A stretch of DNA of 64,000 nt from Streptomyces bottropensis ATCC 25435 (GTDB taxonomy: Bacteria > Actinomycetota > Actinomycetes > Streptomycetales > Streptomycetaceae). Below are positions 35,145 to 43,544 of this stretch, one piece after another. A model generated the notes under the pieces. It was not told where the DNA came from. It made no database searches and saw only the letters and a list, made by a program, of their open reading frames with translations. Position numbers and translations under genes: made by a program. The stretch lies in the NCBI RefSeq assembly GCF_000383595.1, contig NZ_KB911581.1, positions 5,054,496 through 5,118,495 of the forward strand, in the 5' to 3' direction. The stretch's first letter is position 1; each line of letters starts with the position of its first letter.

Positions 35145-36443
35145 TCAGATACCGGCGGCGGTCGGGGTGTCGGCGTCCTCGCCCGCCGGGCGCTTGCCGA
35201 GGGTGAAGAGGCCGGACTCGGTGCGGTGAACCACCGACGGGTCGCGGACGATGTTGATCGGATCGCGCCCGGCCTCGACGTCGTCGGCCATCGAGAGAAG
35301 CATGCGACGCAGCATGACGACGCCGCGGTCGCCGGTGGCCAGGGTCTCCTCGGAGTCCAGGGTGATGGCTCCCTGCGAGCCCTGGGCCTCCGCGTCACCG
35401 GGGAACTTCTGGCGCTCCTCGTCGGTCAGCTCGTGGTTCTGCTTGCCGTTCTGCGTGATGCCGATGACGAAGTGGACCATGCGCTCGGGGTCGTTCGTGC
35501 GGATCGAGAAGAAGAGCCGGTGGCTGGTGTCGTCGGAGGGCACGGCCCACAGCAACTGGTCCGGCCGCTCGTCGGGGGTGACCTTCACGAAGTTCGGCAG
35601 GCCGAAGATGTTGGGAAGGTGCTGCTCGACCGCGAAGCCGTACTCGGTGACCTCGCCGTCCTCGCCCTCCATCTCGAATCGCTGGGTGTACTTCACGCCG
35701 TGGTCGGTGCGCTCGTACGTCACACGGTCGGCGATGAGGGACGCGTCGAAGAAGTTCTCGGGGTAGCCGAAGGTGCCGGTGCCCAGCATCTGGTAACCGC
35801 TGTGCGTGGAGTGGAGCCAGGTGACGTGCGTCGGGTCGGCGGAGTTCTCGTAGATGTTGAGCCAGCTGAAGTCCGTCGGCATGCCGAGGACCGCGGCATG
35901 GGGGACCGGCCAGCTGGCGAAGTACTTCTCGTCCTCGGCGGGGTTCTCCAGCGCGTCGTAGCGGGGGAGTTCGGGCTTGAGCTCGGGCGGGCCCATGTAG
36001 ACGAACACCAAGCCGTAGCGCTCCGCGACGGGATACCACGGCTGACGAGCGGCGTCGCGCCTGCGCCCCAGTCCCGGCTCACACGCCTGCTCGATGCAGC
36101 GGCCCTGGACGTCGAACTTCCAGCCGTGGTAGCAGCAGCGGATGCCGTCGTCCTCGACCCGGCCGTAGAACAGGCTGGCGCCGCGGTGGGTACAGCGTTC
36201 GATCACGACACCGGGCTTGCCCTGCCCGTCCCGGAACACGACCAGGTCCTCGCCCAGTACGCGGGTCTTCTGCGGCAGGGCACCGGCGATCAGTGTCTCC
36301 GAGCTGGCGATCGGGTGCCAGTAGCGGCGCAGCGCCTCGCCCATCGGCGTGCCGGGCCCGACCTCGCGCAGACGGGCGTTGTACGAGGGCTTCGGGCGAC
36401 CGTAGGCCGTGCCGGTGTCGACTTCTGAAGTGGTGGTGGTCAT
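35145..36443 (-). CDS. Rieske aromatic-ring oxygenase/O-demethylase, phthalate 4,5-dioxygenase type
   Basis: A 432-residue oxygenase component. The Rieske [2Fe-2S] ligands are C84, H86, C103 and H106 (CTHRGASLFYG...CCYHGWKFD). The mononuclear iron ligands lie in N200..D203..H206....H211 (NSADPTHVTWLHS). Overall sequence and length fit the phthalate 4,5-dioxygenase group of homo-oligomeric alpha subunits, which includes dioxygenases, O-demethylases and ether-cleaving enzymes. With the class IA reductase it forms a two-component system. It heads the minus-strand group and is divergent from a TetR gene. The substrate is not determined. Confidence 0.92.
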   Translation of the reverse strand: MTTTTSEVDTGTAYGRPKPSYNARLREVGPGTPMGEALRRYWHPIASSETLIAGALPQKTRVLGEDLVVFRDGQGKPGVVIERCTHRGASLFYGRVEDDGIRCCYHGWKFDVQGRCIEQACEPGLGRRRDAARQPWYPVAERYGLVFVYMGPPELKPELPRYDALENPAEDEKYFASWPVPHAAVLGMPTDFSWLNIYENSADPTHVTWLHSTHSGYQMLGTGTFGYPENFFDASLIADRVTYERTDHGVKYTQRFEMEGEDGEVTEYGFAVEQHLPNIFGLPNFVKVTPDERPDQLLWAVPSDDTSHRLFFSIRTNDPERMVHFVIGITQNGKQNHELTDEERQKFPGDAEAQGSQGAITLDSEETLATGDRGVVMLRRMLLSMADDVEAGRDPINIVRDPSVVHRTESGLFTLGKRPAGEDADTPTAAGI

Positions 36444-36536
36444 CGTTCTGTCTCCCGTGCGGCTCGGGCGTACAGGCGGTGGCGCGTGCAGTGCTGTGAA
36501 TGATCACCGACGAGGACACCGCCTTGGCGACCCTCA

Positions 36537-36560
36537 GAATTAAAACGTGATTCACATTCG
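36537..36560. promoter_or_regulatory. Candidate operator in Rieske/TetR divergent promoter
   Basis: The element TTCACATTCGCAT (36551-36563) lies in an AT-richer patch between the Rieske and TetR genes. With GAATTAAA upstream (36537-36544) it forms an imperfect inverted repeat similar to the perfect one at 37436-37461. Confidence 0.5.
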
Positions 36561-36776
36561 CATTTCTTCTCGCGATGCGTCAAGGGTCGCGCTCGGTGCT
36601 TCCTCGGCGGGGAGTGGTCGGCCGGCGGGCGGCCTCGGCCGCGAGCCGGTCGAGCGTGGTTCCATCCCCTGTGCGCGCCGCTCGCGCGCCAGCTCGGTGG
36701 CGCCACTGTCCACTGCCCGGCAGTACGAGGTAAGGGGCTGCCGGAGCGGGTGGCGACGCCATATACGCTGGGGCGG

Positions 36777-37418
36777 ATGAGTACCGAACCGTCACTCGAT
36801 CTGCCGCCGGCGCAGCAGGCACGCAGCCGGCTCACCCAGCAGCGGATCCTGGAAGCAGGTACGGCCCTCCTCGAAGAGGGCGGCACCGAGGCGCTCACTG
36901 TCGCGGCCGTCGCTTCTCGGGCGGGCGTCTCGGTGGGCAGCGTCTATCGACGGTTCGCCGGCAAGGACCGCCTGATCGCGGCTCTGCAGCACGACATGAT
37001 CGAACAGTTCCGCGCTGACATCATTCGCCGCTTCGCTCCGCTGCGCACAGGCCCGACCGTGCTGGTCGCCTCGGCGGTCACCGGGCTCACCCAGACGTTT
37101 CAGGCGCACGAGCGCCTGATGCGCGTCTTCATCACCGCGGGCACCACCGATCCCGCAGTGGCTCGCATGGGGTCCGAGGCCAGCATCGATGCCGGCCAGG
37201 TCTTCCGGCGATTCTTGGAGCCGATCGCGCCGATGATCGATGCGCCGGAGCCCGAGTTGCGCCTGGATGTCGTGTTCCGCTTGGTGTTCGGGGCCTGTAT
37301 GAACCGCCTGCTGCACGGCGAAAACTTCGAGTCCGCCCGACCACTGACGTGGCAGCAGCTCACCGAGGAACTCGTGGACATTGCCTGCCTGTACCTTCTC
37401 GGCACGCCGGCGCAGTAG
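36777..37418 (+). CDS. TetR-family transcriptional regulator
   Basis: A 213-residue TetR regulator with helix-turn-helix near residues 33-60 (VAAVASRAGVSVGSVYRRFA, then GKDRLI) and a ligand-binding C-terminal domain. It is divergent from the Rieske-oxygenase operon and upstream of the GlcG/HbpS-like gene. A related inverted repeat is found in front of both, which makes it the likely local repressor. The ligand is probably the pathway substrate or an intermediate (inference). ATG at 36777 is supported by GGGGCGG just before it. Confidence 0.9.
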   Translation: MSTEPSLDLPPAQQARSRLTQQRILEAGTALLEEGGTEALTVAAVASRAGVSVGSVYRRFAGKDRLIAALQHDMIEQFRADIIRRFAPLRTGPTVLVASAVTGLTQTFQAHERLMRVFITAGTTDPAVARMGSEASIDAGQVFRRFLEPIAPMIDAPEPELRLDVVFRLVFGACMNRLLHGENFESARPLTWQQLTEELVDIACLYLLGTPAQ

Positions 37419-37435
37419 GCCCTGAGGCTCTGATG

Positions 37436-37461
37436 CGAATGTGAGAACCGCTTCACATTCG
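37436..37461. promoter_or_regulatory. Perfect inverted repeat operator upstream of GlcG/HbpS-like gene
   Basis: CGAATGTGA (37436-37444) and TCACATTCG (37453-37461) form a perfect 9-bp inverted repeat with an 8-base spacer, 18 bases after the TetR stop. The right arm recurs as TCACATTCG at 36552-36560 in the Rieske promoter. Confidence 0.65.
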
Positions 37462-37602
37462 GGGTCGGGCGGCGACATACTGGCGGGGCTCCTGATGCCT
37501 CCGGCACCGGCGACTGCCTGGAGCGAGGGCGCCCAGGGACTCCAGGGACTCCAGGGAAGACGGCCGATCGACCGTTCGGTCACCAAGGGAAGGAACCGCT
37601 CC

Positions 37603-38025
37603 ATGCGAGAGCCGCTCAGCTACGAGATCGCGCACCGCGCCGCACTCGCCGCTCTGGAAGCAGGAAGGGCCGAGGGGCACAAGGTGTGCGCCGTCGTGGT
37701 CAACCGAAGTGGTATCCCGAAGGTTCTCCTCAGTGACGACGGCGTGGGACTCCTCGGCGTGGAGACCGCGCGACGCAAGGCGTACACCTCGGCCGTGAGC
37801 GGTGTCCCGACGGCCAAGTTCGCGGCCTTCGCAGCGTCCCCCCAGATGCAGGTGGCGCCTCCTCATCTGGTCGATTCCAACCTTCTGCCGGTCGCCGGCG
37901 GCGTCCCGATCGTGACGGCCGACGGGGAGGTCATCGGCGCCATCGGCGTGGGTGGGGCGGACGACACCACTGACGACCGCATCGCGCACCAGGCCCGCGA
38001 TTCCGTCACGAAGATCGTTGCGTAG
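37603..38025 (+). CDS. GlcG/HbpS-family haem-degrading/binding protein
   Basis: A 140-residue protein of the GlcG/HbpS family. The sequence runs EIAHRAALAALEAGRAEGHK, VCAVVVNRSG, AYTSAVSGVPT, LPVAGGVPIV and VIGAIGVGG, all family hallmarks. No signal peptide is present, so it should act in the cytoplasm, unlike secreted Streptomyces HbpS. GlcG-type genes are often found in catabolic operons, where their role is poorly defined. The start at 37603 has GGAAGGA upstream. An operator-like repeat shared with the Rieske promoter links it to the aromatic pathway. Confidence 0.85.
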   Translation: MREPLSYEIAHRAALAALEAGRAEGHKVCAVVVNRSGIPKVLLSDDGVGLLGVETARRKAYTSAVSGVPTAKFAAFAASPQMQVAPPHLVDSNLLPVAGGVPIVTADGEVIGAIGVGGADDTTDDRIAHQARDSVTKIVA

Positions 38026-38296
38026 GCCTTCTCCCTGGTCGGCAAGGCGGTGATGCCGAGCCTCGCCTTCGTCGCCGCTGGGGGTGGCTGACGCACAGGT
38101 GCCTGTCGGCACGCCTGACCTGGCATCGCGCGACAATACGGCAGCCATTCCGCAAGTTGAGGACGATGCTGCCGGCGCGGCAGGACAAGCTGTGGTTTTC
38201 CGCCCGAGCATCAGCTCCTCGACCTCGCGGGCGACAGCGGGGAGCGGTGATACAGCCACACGCGAGGGGAGACGGCAGCGCCAGATCCCGCCCTCC

Positions 38297-38709
38297 GACG
38301 TCCGCGCGGACAGCGACGTGGACCTGCTCCCCCCCAGCGGCGGCAACGACGAGCACCTCGGACTCTCCGAGCCCGGCGCCTACGAGTTGTACGTCGTCCA
38401 GTACGCCCTCCCGAACGGTGTCACGAGCCAGCCGTACACCCTGCACACCTGGCTGACCGGCAAGGACACCAGGCGGACCGGCCGGCCACCACGACCCTGC
38501 CCGAGCAGCGGGTGAGCGCGGGTGACCCCGTCGAGGCCACCGTCTCCTGGCAGGACCTCGACGCCGGTCAGGCCTACCTCGGCTTGGTCGAGCACGGCGA
38601 CGGCACCAGGACCGTGGGCACCACACCGCTGACGGTCACCCCGCAGCCCCGGGCACGCGCGGCTGTGCGTGCCCGGCTCGTACCGCCCGGGACGGGGCCG
38701 GTGCGATGA
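38297..38709 (+). pseudogene. C-terminal remnant of secreted S8 (subtilisin-type) peptidase
   Basis: Two plus-strand frames encode the C-terminal beta-sandwich domain of Streptomyces S8 peptidases: LSEPGAYELYVVQYALPNGV, TSQPYTLHTWLTGKD, then EQRVSAGDPVEATVSWQDLD and AGQAYLGLVEHGDGT. A frameshift lies near 38480-38500. No catalytic Asp/His/Ser domain is left. The gene's own terminator (38712-38758) is still intact. Confidence 0.7.
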
Positions 38710-38711
38710 AC

Positions 38712-38758
38712 GACCCGGCCGCGGACTCCCCGTCGCCACGGGAGCCCGCGGCCGGGTC
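38712..38758 (+). terminator. Strong hairpin terminator
   Basis: A 13-bp perfect outer stem (GACCCGGCCGCGG / CCGCGGCCGGGTC) and a 5-bp inner stem (CTCCC/GGGAG) are followed by TCTTCCC. It directly follows the stop of the peptidase remnant. Confidence 0.75.
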
Positions 38759-38893
38759 TCTTCCCATCAGCCTCACCGTGGTCACAGGTGATCTCCACGG
38801 CCGTGCTTTCTCGGCCTGCGTTTTTGACTGGCCGGAGAGTTCACGGGCTCCGCGGGGCTTTCGTGGCGGGTTGCGGGGGTGGGCCCGGGGCTC

Positions 38894-39601
38894 TCAGATG
38901 GTGGCCTCGGGGCCGGCCGGGCTGAGGTAGTGGACGGCGGTCTGTGTGGTGTGCGGGGCGAGCAGGCCCTGCAGTTCCTCCACCGCGGCCTTGAGGAGGG
39001 CGCCGTCGCGGGTGGCGTGGAGGGTTTCGAGGACGAACGCGACGTGGGTGGAGTCCTCGGTGACGCGAGTGCGGTGGGCGTCGCGGTGGTTCCAGTGCCG
39101 GGTCAGGACGGTGTCGGCGTCCGCGTAGATGATCTCGCCGGGCTTGGGCTGCTCGACGGTGTCGGGCTCGCCGAGCGGGGTGAAGGACTCGGTGCCGTCC
39201 GCGTATCGGATGTCGACGTCGCCGGTGACGTGGGCCAGGTCGAAGGCGCCGGCGGGCAGGCCGCGGCGGACGGAGACGGCGTTGTAGGAGTCGACGGCCG
39301 GGTTGATGCGCGGCAGCGTTCCCTTCTTGGCGAGGCGGCGGCCGAGCGCGTCGACGCTGGGGCGGATGCGGCGGGGATTGGTGCCGAAGGATCGGTAGGC
39401 GGTGTGCCACGCCTCGATGCGTGGGTCGCTGTCGTCGGCAGGCTGCCAGGTGCCGTCGGCGAGTTGCTGCTCCAGGTCCTCCAGGGCTGTGGCGGTGTGG
39501 GGCCAGGGTTCGCGGGCGCGCAGGCCGGTGGCGGTGACCAGGGCGATGAGGGTGTCGGGGAAGGCGTCCGTGACGGCGGGGGCGATGCGGAAGGCGGGCA
39601 T
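38894..39601 (-). CDS. B3/B4 (tRNA-binding-like) domain protein
   Basis: A 235-residue protein with the B3/B4 domain otherwise found in phenylalanyl-tRNA synthetase beta subunits. Features are a helical N-terminus, WHTAYRSFGTNPRRIRPSVD, the conserved NPAVDSYNAVSVRRGLPAGA segment and the closing HWNHRDAHRT...STHVAFVLE part. Stand-alone B3/B4 proteins are thought to recognise or edit amino-acid-like substrates, but none of this type is firmly characterised. It follows the PaiB-like gene by 38 bases. The trio with PaiB-like and EamA genes suggests a shared role in handling an amino acid or amine (inference). Confidence 0.8.
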   Translation of the reverse strand: MPAFRIAPAVTDAFPDTLIALVTATGLRAREPWPHTATALEDLEQQLADGTWQPADDSDPRIEAWHTAYRSFGTNPRRIRPSVDALGRRLAKKGTLPRINPAVDSYNAVSVRRGLPAGAFDLAHVTGDVDIRYADGTESFTPLGEPDTVEQPKPGEIIYADADTVLTRHWNHRDAHRTRVTEDSTHVAFVLETLHATRDGALLKAAVEELQGLLAPHTTQTAVHYLSPAGPEATI

Positions 39602-39639
39602 GGGCGGAGTTTCCGTTTCCTGGGTCCGGGCGTGGGCGG

Positions 39640-40287
39640 TCAGGGCTTCCAGGGGCCGATACGGTCCCGGCGGCGGCGCTGCTGGCGTGCGGTGGGCACG
39701 TCGAGGCCCTGGTCGCGTGCGGTGAGGCGGTCGGCGACGGCGGTGCGGTACTCGACGGGCTTGTGGTCGTCGTACTTGAACTTGGCCTGGACGTCCGTGA
39801 CTTCGAGGCGCAGGCCGCGGATGCCGGGCAGCATTCGGCCGTAGGGCGGCTGGTCGACGGCGACGGAGGCGTGGTCACCGGCGGGCTGGAAGTGGGCGAG
39901 CTGGCGGCGCAGCAATTCGGCCTTGGCCTCGGGGTCGTCGACGATCTGGGCGCGGCAGGTGAACTGGACGGCGGTGTAATAGCTGGTGGGGACGCCGTCG
40001 GCGGGGGGAGTGCCAGGAGCGGCGCGCCAGGGGCCGGGGATGAAGGCGTAGTCACCGAGGACGGTGAACGTGACGTTCGGGTCCTGCTCGATCGCCTTCC
40101 AGACCGGGTTGGGCCGGGCGAGGTGGATCAGGAGATCGCCTCCATCGCTGGAGAAGTGGGTGGGCACGGCGACGGGCGGGTGGCCGGGCCCACCGTTGAC
40201 GCTGAGCTGTCCGAAGTCATGTCCTTCGGCGATCCAGGCCTGCCATTCGGCTTCGTCGAGGCCGGCGTCCCAGGGCTGGATGAGCAT
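39640..40287 (-). CDS. PaiB-family FMN-binding protein
   Basis: A 215-residue protein of the PaiB / FMN-binding negative regulator family with a split-barrel flavin fold. The N-terminal MLIQPWDAGLDEAEWQAWI, the HPPVAVPTHF strand, NVTFTVLGDYAFIPGPWRA, PTSYYTAVQF and the C-terminal KFKYDDHKPVEYR segments match. In Bacillus PaiB lowers protease and sporulation gene expression; biochemically such proteins bind FMN. AAGGAG precedes the ATG. It lies between the EamA and B3/B4 genes in one apparent operon. Confidence 0.82.
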   Translation of the reverse strand: MLIQPWDAGLDEAEWQAWIAEGHDFGQLSVNGGPGHPPVAVPTHFSSDGGDLLIHLARPNPVWKAIEQDPNVTFTVLGDYAFIPGPWRAAPGTPPADGVPTSYYTAVQFTCRAQIVDDPEAKAELLRRQLAHFQPAGDHASVAVDQPPYGRMLPGIRGLRLEVTDVQAKFKYDDHKPVEYRTAVADRLTARDQGLDVPTARQQRRRRDRIGPWKP

Positions 40288-40339
40288 GGTGGTCTCCTTG
40301 CGTCGTCTTTGGGGGTGGGTACTGGACCACGGGGGCCGC

Positions 40340-41176
40340 TCAGGTCAGGGCGAGGAGGCTGACGGCGACGACGGCGGTGCCGAGGCCGACGAGCTGGCCG
40401 CGGTGAATGCGTTCGGCGAGCACACCGCGGGCGAGCAGGACCGTGCCGACCGGGTACAGGGCGACGATCACGGCGACGACGGCGAGGTCCCCGCTGCGGG
40501 CGGCGAGCAGGAACAGCAGGTTCGCCACGGAGTCCAGCACACCCGCGGCTGCCGACATCGCGTACGCGGGCCGCTCCGGACCCAGCCTGCGATACATCAC
40601 CCCGGCCGCGGCCAGAGTCATGGCCGAGGAGACGGCCCGGCCCACGATCAGCGGCGCCACCCCGCTGTCGGACGGCGCCTGGTGGAGGAAGACCAGCTGG
40701 AGGGCGATGGCGGCGCCCGCGCCGAAGGCCAGCAGCAGCGCCGTACGGGAGGGGCGCGCCGCCCCGGCGCCGTGTCCGGCGCTCACCAGGACGACCGCCA
40801 CCAGCGCGAGCGGCAGACCCACCAGTCCGGCGATGGTCAGGTGCTCGCCCTGCACCAGGCCCACACCGACGGGCAGTGCGGCGGACATCAGCGCGGTCAC
40901 GGGCGACAGCACGTTCATCGGGCCGATCGCCAGCGTCCGGTAGAGCAGAGTGAACGCGGCGGCGGAGGCGATTCCGGACGCGGCACCCCAGCCGAGGGCG
41001 CCGGCGCTGAACGAGGCGCCGAGCACCGGCCACAGCAACAGCTCGATCGCGAGAGAGGCCGGGGCCGCGATCATCACCGTACGCAGCACATGAGCCTTGC
41101 GTGCGCCGAGACCGCCGAGAAAGTCGGCGCAGCCATAGGCGAGTGAGCTGCCCAGAGCAAGCAGCAGAGCGATCAC
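40340..41176 (-). CDS. EamA-family transporter
   Basis: A 278-residue DMT-superfamily transporter with ten predicted transmembrane helices in two EamA repeats (about 1-130 and 140-278). Such proteins export amino acids, amines or other metabolites, driven by proton exchange. The start is GTG at 41176 with AAGGGA eight bases upstream; the frame stays open further up but has no site. It is the first gene of the minus-strand trio and is divergent from the XRE-cupin regulator, with three direct repeats in the promoter. Confidence 0.85.
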   Translation of the reverse strand: MIALLLALGSSLAYGCADFLGGLGARKAHVLRTVMIAAPASLAIELLLWPVLGASFSAGALGWGAASGIASAAAFTLLYRTLAIGPMNVLSPVTALMSAALPVGVGLVQGEHLTIAGLVGLPLALVAVVLVSAGHGAGAARPSRTALLLAFGAGAAIALQLVFLHQAPSDSGVAPLIVGRAVSSAMTLAAAGVMYRRLGPERPAYAMSAAAGVLDSVANLLFLLAARSGDLAVVAVIVALYPVGTVLLARGVLAERIHRGQLVGLGTAVVAVSLLALT

Positions 41177-41199
41177 AGCACATCCCTTACAATCATCCG

Positions 41200-41250
41200 A
41201 ACGACCGCACCGTACAACGCAACGACCGGTCTCTGTCAACAGAACGACCG
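41200..41250. promoter_or_regulatory. Three AACGACCG direct repeats in divergent promoter
   Basis: AACGACCG occurs at 41200-41207, 41221-41228 and 41243-41250, spaced 21 and 22 bp, two helical turns apart. The outer copies extend to AACGACCGCAC. They lie between the EamA (41176) and XRE-cupin (41292) starts and are probable binding sites for the latter. Confidence 0.65.
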
Positions 41251-41291
41251 CACGGTGCATTGCAGTGGTCGATGGAGAGGAGGGAGCTCAG

Positions 41292-41876
41292 ATGGCCGAG
41301 ACAGCCGCAGCTCTGCGGACGGTGGCGCACAACGTCCGGGCGGCCCGCACCCGGGCGGGCCTCTCCCTGGAGGAACTCAGCCGACGCTCACAGGTCAGCA
41401 AGGGAGCCCTGGTGGCGCTGGAGAAGGCCCAGGGAAATCCCAACCTGGCCACCCTGGTCCGGCTGGCCGACACCCTCGGCATCTCCGTGTCCGCCCTGAT
41501 GCAAGGACCGCCCGAAGGCCGCGTCCGCGTCGTCGCCGCCGACACCGTGGCACCGCTGTGGACCGGCGACCGAGGCAGCGAGGCCCGGCTCATGCTGACG
41601 ACCTCGGGCCCGGCCCCTGTCGAGGTCTGGCGCTGGCGGCTGGAACCGGGCGAGGAGTACCCCAGCCACCCCCACCAGGCCGGCGTCGTGGAAACCGTCA
41701 GTGTCATCTCCGGCCGGATGGCCTTGGTCGTCGACGGCACCGAACACACCGTGGAAGCCGGACAGACCGCCACGTTCGACGGCGACACCGCTCACACCTA
41801 TCGCGGCTCCGGTACCGAGACCTGCCACCTGGTCATGACGGTCCACCTGCCGCCCGGTCCCGCTGCCACGACCTGA
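41292..41876 (+). CDS. XRE-family regulator with C-terminal cupin domain
   Basis: A 194-residue regulator. An XRE helix-turn-helix (about 8-65; RTRAGLSLEELSRRSQVSKG, NPNLATLVRLADTLGIS) is fused to a small cupin (about 100-188; EEYPSHPHQAGVVETVSVIS, DGDTAHTYRG). This is the PuuR/SutR architecture that senses a small ligand through the cupin. GAGAGGAGGGAG upstream supports ATG at 41292. Divergent arrangement with the EamA trio and the three repeats between them suggest that it controls that operon and itself. Confidence 0.88.
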   Translation: MAETAAALRTVAHNVRAARTRAGLSLEELSRRSQVSKGALVALEKAQGNPNLATLVRLADTLGISVSALMQGPPEGRVRVVAADTVAPLWTGDRGSEARLMLTTSGPAPVEVWRWRLEPGEEYPSHPHQAGVVETVSVISGRMALVVDGTEHTVEAGQTATFDGDTAHTYRGSGTETCHLVMTVHLPPGPAATT

Positions 41877-42021
41877 CCCGCACGGCGCGGGCGCGCAGCG
41901 GCGCATCCGCCCGGTCATGCCCGCGGTGGCGGGTGTGCGCGGAGCGGCGGAGGAGAGGGGCCCGAACAGCCTTCCCGCACGCCCCCACCAGCCTGCGCAT
42001 GGCATGGACCAGGATCCTCGA

Positions 42022-42470
42022 TCGAGGCGGGTGCCGCGATCATCGAGGAGGGCGGGTGCGAGGCTTTCACCATCGCGGCTGTCTGCGAGCGCGCCAAGGT
42101 CGCCCCACGGGCCATCTACGACCGTACGACCAGCAAGGAGGCCCTCTTCCTGGCCGTCTAGGAGCATGGTCTCAGCCGTATCCGCGTCCACGAGGAGGTC
42201 CTGGACCGCGACACACCCGCGCAGACGCCCGTGCCTACACCCGCGCAGATGGCGGACCGGTTCACTGCCGTGGTGCTCGGCGCCGCTTCAGCGCGGTTCT
42301 CGCCTCGCTCATGATGCGGGTCGGCTACGGCCCCCGAGTTCGCCGCACCCGCCGCCGACACCGACGCCTTCGTGCGACACCTCATCCAGACAGCGGTGCG
42401 GTACCTGTTCGGCCGTGTGGGAGCCGCCTGGCGGCGCGTCTGCCCTGAGCGCGTCGAGCTCGCCGCGCTC
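42022..42470 (+). pseudogene. TetR-family regulator, nonsense and frameshift mutations
   Basis: The plus strand reads IIEEGGCEAFTIAAVCERAK, then VAPRAIYDRTTSKEALFLAV, followed by an in-frame TAG where Tyr is expected, then continues EHGLSRIRVHEEVLD. After a further frame change PEFAAPAADTDAFVRHLIQT and AVRYLFGRVG appear. These are successive parts of a TetR regulator. It is dead. Confidence 0.7.
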
Positions 42471-42499
42471 TCGACGAGGGTACGGCCGCCTCCGGCGCC

Positions 42500-43519
42500 T
42501 CAGGCCGGGTTGCGGCCGGTGAAGAACTCGCGGAACGGGTCCATGCTCGGTTCGAGGCCGGCGTCGACGAGGCCCTTGCGCAGTGCGTTCATCTGGGCGT
42601 CGTGAATGCGCTGGGTGGGCATGCGCAGGGGGCCGCCGTTGTAGCCCTGGAGCCAGCCCTGGAACTTCCATGCCTGGCGGTTGATGAACGCACCGCCGTG
42701 CAGGGCCGGGGCGAGCCCTCCCTTGACCTTGCGAGCCGGGTGGAGCTGCCAGTAGATGTCGGCGGCGTCGTCGTACTTGCCCTCCCGCAGGAGCTGGAAG
42801 ACGCGCGGGATCATCGGGCCGTAGTACTCGTGGTCGCTGGTGGCGGAGAACTGGAGCGGCATGATCTGCGACAGCGGGATCAGCTCGCCCTCGATGGGCA
42901 TCGAGATGACGACCTCGTCACCGAAGTGACGGTGGCACTCGATGACGCTCTGGATGCTGGGGAAACCGCCCTCGGCCTTGATGGCGACGATGTTGGGGCA
43001 GTCGTCGAGCAGGCGCCGGATCAGGCGTACGGGGATGTCGGAGGGGTGGATGCGCGGGCTGAAGCCCCACAGGTACATCGGGAAGAGCATGACGCCGAGG
43101 TTCGTCGCGTCGCAGACGGCCTTGGTGTAGTCGTAGATCTCCTGCTCGGACTCTGGGTAGAAGTTCGGCGGGTACGACAGCAGCACCAACTCGGCGCCCG
43201 CCTCCTCCGCGCCCTTCACGGCCTCGATGTTCTGCTCCAGGTTGTTCCAGCTGGCGTGGTGGGTGAGCAGCAGCCGGTCGCCGGCCTCGTCCTTGATGAC
43301 GCGCAGGAAGTCCAGGTACTCGGGGAGCTGGATGGAGACCTCCGAGACGCCGAGGGTGCCCATGAAGCCGTGCTCGATGGCGAGGCGGGTGTCGTGGCGG
43401 ATCGCCTTCTCGTTGATCGCCTTCAGGTCGGCCGTGAAGGAGGGGATCGTGCAGTTGACGACGCCTACGAGGTTCTCGCGCGCCCAGTCGCGGGCTTCCG
43501 CGCGGGTGTAGCGGGCCAT
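42500..43519 (-). CDS. Dihydrodipicolinate synthase (DapA)/aldolase-family protein
   Basis: A 339-residue class I aldolase-type (beta/alpha)8 protein of the DapA/N-acetylneuraminate lyase superfamily. The Schiff-base lysine is K181 in NIVAIKAEGG. The usual phosphate/carboxylate-binding G-(S/T)-x-G-E motif is replaced by MGTLGVSEVSIQ, so the carboxylate-binding site is of the broader family type. It is expected to cleave or form a 2-keto acid by aldol chemistry with pyruvate, like the hydratase-aldolases of aromatic pathways. AAGGAG precedes the start at 43519. It is the last gene of the LysR-divergent island. Confidence 0.82.
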   Translation of the reverse strand: MARYTRAEARDWARENLVGVVNCTIPSFTADLKAINEKAIRHDTRLAIEHGFMGTLGVSEVSIQLPEYLDFLRVIKDEAGDRLLLTHHASWNNLEQNIEAVKGAEEAGAELVLLSYPPNFYPESEQEIYDYTKAVCDATNLGVMLFPMYLWGFSPRIHPSDIPVRLIRRLLDDCPNIVAIKAEGGFPSIQSVIECHRHFGDEVVISMPIEGELIPLSQIMPLQFSATSDHEYYGPMIPRVFQLLREGKYDDAADIYWQLHPARKVKGGLAPALHGGAFINRQAWKFQGWLQGYNGGPLRMPTQRIHDAQMNALRKGLVDAGLEPSMDPFREFFTGRNPA

Positions 43520-43544
43520 GGTGGTGTGCTCCTTGCGGTGTTGA

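Noticed and set aside
34446..36428. A plus-strand open frame of 660 codons opposite the reductase and Rieske genes
   Set aside because: The minus strand has intact iron-sulfur and Rieske ligand motifs. The plus frame has no family features or ribosome site.
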